Origin: an uncultured Clostridia bacterium | Lineage (GTDB): Bacteria; Bacillota; Clostridia; Christensenellales; Aristaeellaceae | DNA length: 15,846 nt | Reading direction: 5' to 3' | Assembly (NCBI GenBank): GCA_937906775.1 | Contig: CALCUD010000018.1 | Span: forward strand, 1 to 15,846 | In this document: piece by piece, positions 12,588 through 15,846 of the stretch | How positions within the stretch are numbered: position 1 is the stretch's first letter | How the letters are laid out: each line of letters begins with the position of its first letter | The notes under the pieces: model-generated | The model's database searches: none | The model's input: the letters and a program-made list of their open reading frames with translations, nothing else | What the model was told of the DNA's origin: nothing | Made by a program: the position numbers and the translations under genes

Positions 12588-15500
12588 ATGGCTCTTAAGG
12601 TTGGCGAACTGTTTGCGAGCTTCAACCTGGACACCAGCGGAATAGACGGAGCTGTAAAAAGCGCGGAAAGCAAGATGGCCAGCCTGGGCAAAAGTCTCGC
12701 CATCGGCGGAGCGGGCATGACCGCGGCAGTTACCGTTCCGCTGAAGAAAGCAGCTGAAGCAATCTATGAATCCGGCAGCGGATTTGACGCGCAGATGAGC
12801 AAGGTGTTTGCTATTGCCGGTAAATCGGTAACAGAAAATGCCGAGGTCATGGACGCGCTTCGAAAAAAAGCGTTAGAAATGGGGTCTGAAACCCAGTTTA
12901 CCGCAGTTGAAGCCGGGGAAGCCATGGAATACATGGCAATGGCAGGCTGGAAATCGGAAGAGATGCTGAGCGCGATCGGGCCCATACTGGACCTGGCCGC
13001 GGCAGCCGGCGCGGATCTGGGAACAACAAGCGATATCGTGACCGATGCCATGACCGCATTCGGCTATGCCGCAACGGACACGGTAAAAGTGGTCATAAAC
13101 GGAACAGAGCGGGAAGTGAACGCGGTAGAGCACTTTGCGGATGTTCTGGCGGCCGCGTCTTCCAATTCCAACACGAATGTAACGATGTTGGGCGAAAGCT
13201 TCAAGTTCGCCGCTCCTCTGGCCGGTGCGCTCGGGTACAGCGTGGATGATGTGGCCATCGCGCTTGGACTGATGGCCAACAACGGAATCAAAAGCAGCAT
13301 GGCCGGGACCTCGCTCAGCAGGATCATTCAGAACATGGCCAAACCGACAGAAGAGACGGCAAAAGCCATGGAAGCGCTTGGAGTATCGCTGTACAACGGC
13401 AGGGGAGAAGCAAAAAGCCTGCGTGAGATCATGGATGATTTCCGCAGCCAGGCAAAGAAAAACAACGTTGACGTTGAGAAACTCGCCTCTCAGGTTTCCG
13501 AACTGGATGACCAGTATTCCAGCGGAAAGATCAGCGAAGCGGAATACGAAGCGCAGATGGCAGAAATGACGGCCGGGTGCGGTGAATTTCTGGCCAATCT
13601 GACCCAGCTGGCGGGCGCGCGCGGCCTTCCCGGGCTTCTTGCCATTCTGAACGCCAGTGAAACGGATTTTGAGAACCTGTGCAATGCCATTGACGGGGCT
13701 ACGGGGTCCGCTTCTGAGATGAAACGGGTCATGCTCGACAATGCCCTTGGAGACGTGACGATCTTCAAGAGCGCCGTAGAAGGGCTGGAGATCACCTTAT
13801 GGGGGCTGGCTGAAAACGGGTTCCGGAAAGTGGTGCAGGAAGCCACGAAATACGTTCAGGCATTTCAGAAGGCCGACCGTTCCACGCAGCTTGGAACGCT
13901 GAAAATGGGTGCCCTTGCCGCGGCGATCGGGCCTGTAATGGCAGGGATCGGCGGAGTCGTTGCGCTGCTTCCGAAGCTGGCAAATACATTCACATTCGTA
14001 TCCGGCCCCGCGGCAATGCTCGGTGCCGGACTGATCGCTCTTGGAGCCGCCGCGATCGACAGCAATAATGATATCGGGAAAACCTTCGTAAACGGTCTGA
14101 CACGCGCCGGAAAGACAACAGAAGAGTTTGGTGCGAAGGTGTCTTATCAGCTTGACAGCCTCTCCAGCAACATGGGAGCGTTTCTTTCAAGCGTGGCAGA
14201 GGGGATCTCATCCGGTCTGCCGGGGATCATGAACGGTTTGGGAGATATCATCGCGACCGGGATCCGGGCCATATCGAATAATATGCCCCAAATAGCAAAT
14301 GTATCAAGAACGATCGTAAAGACCCTTGCTGACAGCATAAAAAGAAACGCCCCGAAGGTCGTTCCGGCAACACTGAGCCTGCTTACGAATATGTCAACGG
14401 CGCTGATCGGAAATATTCCTGTCGTACTTGAGGGGATGGCTGAAGTGATTACAGCGCTGATCAGAGAGGTTCTGAATGCCGATTGGGGAGACATTGGAAG
14501 CAAGCTTGGAGAATCCATCCATACTTCCATTCAGGAGGTCGGAACCCTGTTTAAGAAGCTTGCTATGGGGGACCGTTATTTTGAGGACGCGGACTTTACC
14601 GAGGTTGGTTCCGCGATGATGGAGAATATCCGTGACGGAATCAGCAAGGCCTCGCAGAATGGGAAGGACCTGCTTGGAAATCTGGTCCTTGGAGATGATT
14701 ACGCCCCGGATGAAAGTTGGGGGACCGTGGCGGGAAAGATCTGGAACAGGATCAGCGCTGACATGCAATCGTTACTGTCAAGCGCGGGTGACCTTATAAA
14801 GGGGCTGATCCTCGGAGATGATTATGCGCCTGACGCATCCTGGGGAACAGTTGCCTCAAAAATATGGCAAAAGATCAGGGACCAGTTTTCAATTCTGAAG
14901 ACAGACACAAAGGACCTGATCGGAAACATCGTTCTTGGTGACAGTTACACGGCGGACAGCAGCTGGGACAAGGTAGGACAGGCGATCTGGGACAAGGTGA
15001 AAGAGAAGATCGCCGCGCTGACCGTGGACACGGAAGACCTCGCATCCGCATTCGGAAGCATTGCCGGGGATATCGTGACCGGCATAGCCAAATTCATACC
15101 GTCAGCCATTGATATGGCCGGAAATGTGTTTGACGCAGGCCTCACGCTGGCTGGCGCCATTGTGGACACCATCGCAAGCGCGTTCAACAGCTTTGATCCG
15201 GATCTGAATTTCGGCGGGATCGTCAGCAGTCTGATCAGCAACATTACATCCGCGATCGGCGGTGTGCTCGACTTCGGCGGAAAAGCAGCTGACGCCGGTA
15301 CCATGATCATTTCGTCTCTGCTTGACAGCCTCATTGACGCGATGGATCCCAATATAAGCACAGACGGAGTGAGCGAGATGACAGATAGGTTCTCTGATTT
15401 CGCCCGTCATCTGATCAGCGGGATCACAAACGTGCTTCCGAAGCTGTTTGAATTTGGCGGAAAGACCGTCAGCGCGGGAGTAAAGCTGGCAGACGAGCTT

Positions 15501-15846
15501 GTAAAGAGCATCAGTGACGGATTCCGGAACAGAGAAAATCAGAGCATCGATCTTGCCGGTGTTGCTGAAGGGATCGTGAACGGTATCGTGGACGCGATCA
15601 GCAATTTGCCATCGCTGGCAGGTGATGTGCTGAGTGCCGGAGCGCAGATCGCAAATTCGATCATGACCTCCATTTCCGAAGCGCTGAAGAATGTGGAATC
15701 AAGCGGCGTGGCCGGTACGCTCGGAAAAGCTCTTTCGGAGCTTGTAAAGGGATTGCTCGGAGCGGTGACCGACTTTTCGTCAGACACTAATGTTCTTGGA
15801 TTCGTTCAGAATCTGGGACATGGGATCATGAGCGCGCTTGGAAGCA
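12588..15846 (+). CDS. Tail tape measure protein, TP901-like, 3'-partial
   Basis: The tape measure protein fixes tail length and passes into the host during infection. ATG 12588 has AGGAGGTGA 5 bases before it. The frame is open to the window end: 1086 residues visible, no stop. Residues about 1-60 hold a helical start and a first hydrophobic stretch (IGGAGMTAAVTVPL). Residues about 65-260 are the TP901-type core (FDAQMSKVFAIAG, EMGSETQFTAVEAGEAMEYMAMAGW, SNSNTNVTMLGESFKFAAPLAGALG, GLMANNGIKSSMAGTSLSRI). A charged helical segment (about 285-345) follows. Residues about 442-488 are hydrophobic and could span a membrane. Residues 660-823 are four tandem 41-residue repeats, and from about 844 a second, looser repeat family starts. 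It is the largest gene of the operon, as usual. Confidence 0.95.
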   Translation, partial: MALKVGELFASFNLDTSGIDGAVKSAESKMASLGKSLAIGGAGMTAAVTVPLKKAAEAIYESGSGFDAQMSKVFAIAGKSVTENAEVMDALRKKALEMGSETQFTAVEAGEAMEYMAMAGWKSEEMLSAIGPILDLAAAAGADLGTTSDIVTDAMTAFGYAATDTVKVVINGTEREVNAVEHFADVLAAASSNSNTNVTMLGESFKFAAPLAGALGYSVDDVAIALGLMANNGIKSSMAGTSLSRIIQNMAKPTEETAKAMEALGVSLYNGRGEAKSLREIMDDFRSQAKKNNVDVEKLASQVSELDDQYSSGKISEAEYEAQMAEMTAGCGEFLANLTQLAGARGLPGLLAILNASETDFENLCNAIDGATGSASEMKRVMLDNALGDVTIFKSAVEGLEITLWGLAENGFRKVVQEATKYVQAFQKADRSTQLGTLKMGALAAAIGPVMAGIGGVVALLPKLANTFTFVSGPAAMLGAGLIALGAAAIDSNNDIGKTFVNGLTRAGKTTEEFGAKVSYQLDSLSSNMGAFLSSVAEGISSGLPGIMNGLGDIIATGIRAISNNMPQIANVSRTIVKTLADSIKRNAPKVVPATLSLLTNMSTALIGNIPVVLEGMAEVITALIREVLNADWGDIGSKLGESIHTSIQEVGTLFKKLAMGDRYFEDADFTEVGSAMMENIRDGISKASQNGKDLLGNLVLGDDYAPDESWGTVAGKIWNRISADMQSLLSSAGDLIKGLILGDDYAPDASWGTVASKIWQKIRDQFSILKTDTKDLIGNIVLGDSYTADSSWDKVGQAIWDKVKEKIAALTVDTEDLASAFGSIAGDIVTGIAKFIPSAIDMAGNVFDAGLTLAGAIVDTIASAFNSFDPDLNFGGIVSSLISNITSAIGGVLDFGGKAADAGTMIISSLLDSLIDAMDPNISTDGVSEMTDRFSDFARHLISGITNVLPKLFEFGGKTVSAGVKLADELVKSISDGFRNRENQSIDLAGVAEGIVNGIVDAISNLPSLAGDVLSAGAQIANSIMTSISEALKNVESSGVAGTLGKALSELVKGLLGAVTDFSSDTNVLGFVQNLGHGIMSALGS
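14565..15056 (+). repeat. Four tandem 123-bp (41-residue) repeats inside the tape measure gene
   Basis: Units begin at 14565, 14688, 14811 and 14934, each exactly 123 bases apart. Protein starts are MGDRYFEDADF, LGDDYAPDESW, LGDDYAPDASW and LGDSYTADSSW, followed by a V/A-x-x-I/M-W/M helix. Units 2 and 3 are nearly the same in protein but differ at many third codon positions, so the duplication is old and kept by selection on the protein. The first unit is the most diverged. Confidence 0.85.
15117..15705 (+). repeat. Second, degenerate repeat family in the tape measure gene
   Basis: Four segments share an AG/GG-x-x-x-[SD]-A-G-x-x-[LI] pattern followed by a helix: AGNVFDAGLTLA, FGGKAADAGTMI, FGGKTVSAGVKLA and GDVLSAGAQIA. 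The key AG glycines are at 15138, 15297, 15477 and 15639, spaced 53, 60 and 54 codons. The repeat is weak but regular. The end given is approximate. Confidence 0.55.

Noticed and set aside
1..15846. CRISPR arrays, tRNA and rRNA genes
   Set aside because: I saw no regularly spaced short direct repeats outside the tape measure coding repeats and no cloverleaf or rRNA-like stretch on either strand by reading; no program was run.

Overview
The window is the structural (late) operon of a tailed phage, most likely an integrated prophage of a gut-type Clostridia/Firmicutes host. The evidence is the unbroken all-plus-strand order ParB-like protein, small terminase, large terminase, SPP1-type portal, minor capsid protein, GP20-type scaffold, HK97-fold capsid, connectors, tail tube, tail chaperones and tape measure. 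Other support comes from strong AGGAGG ribosome binding sites, dense ATGA/TGATG start-stop overlaps, and Ig-like domains of a kind frequent in Clostridia. Base composition of the phage genes is moderately GC-rich, while the insertion sequence at the left edge is clearly AT-rich. Host assignment is an inference; no host gene is visible.

Layout. 1-906 is the right part of an IS3-family (IS150-like) insertion sequence, with the transposase OrfB and the right inverted repeat. 907-1200 holds the 3' remnant of an unidentified gene. 1197-3588 holds a ParB/IbrB-like protein and the two terminase subunits; the small subunit appears to start with a rare ATT codon. 3594-6664 encodes the portal and an SPP1 gp7-like minor capsid protein that carries a C-terminal toxin-like nuclease domain of the CdiA_C type. 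6665-7544 has a terminator-like hairpin, two small unknown genes and a 236-base structured leader. 7545-9484 encodes the scaffold and the major capsid protein with a C-terminal Ig-like domain. 9505-11119 encodes five small connector and completion proteins. 11136-11879 is the tail tube protein, also with an Ig-like domain, followed by a strong intergenic hairpin. 11945-12582 is the G/GT tail chaperone pair joined by a canonical A AAA AAG -1 frameshift site. From 12588 to the window end runs a tape measure protein (1086 residues visible) with two families of internal repeats.

Working together: the terminase packages DNA through the portal into a capsid built on the GP20 scaffold. Connector proteins close the head and join it to a tail made of the tube protein around the tape measure, with G and GT as assembly chaperones. 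Because tail length is set by a long tape measure, the phage is siphovirus-like; a contractile sheath gene was not seen between the terminator and the tube.

Items most worth a second look are the capsid-linked nuclease domain, the leader RNA ahead of the scaffold gene, the ATT start, the frameshift site and the exact 123-bp repeats in the tape measure gene.
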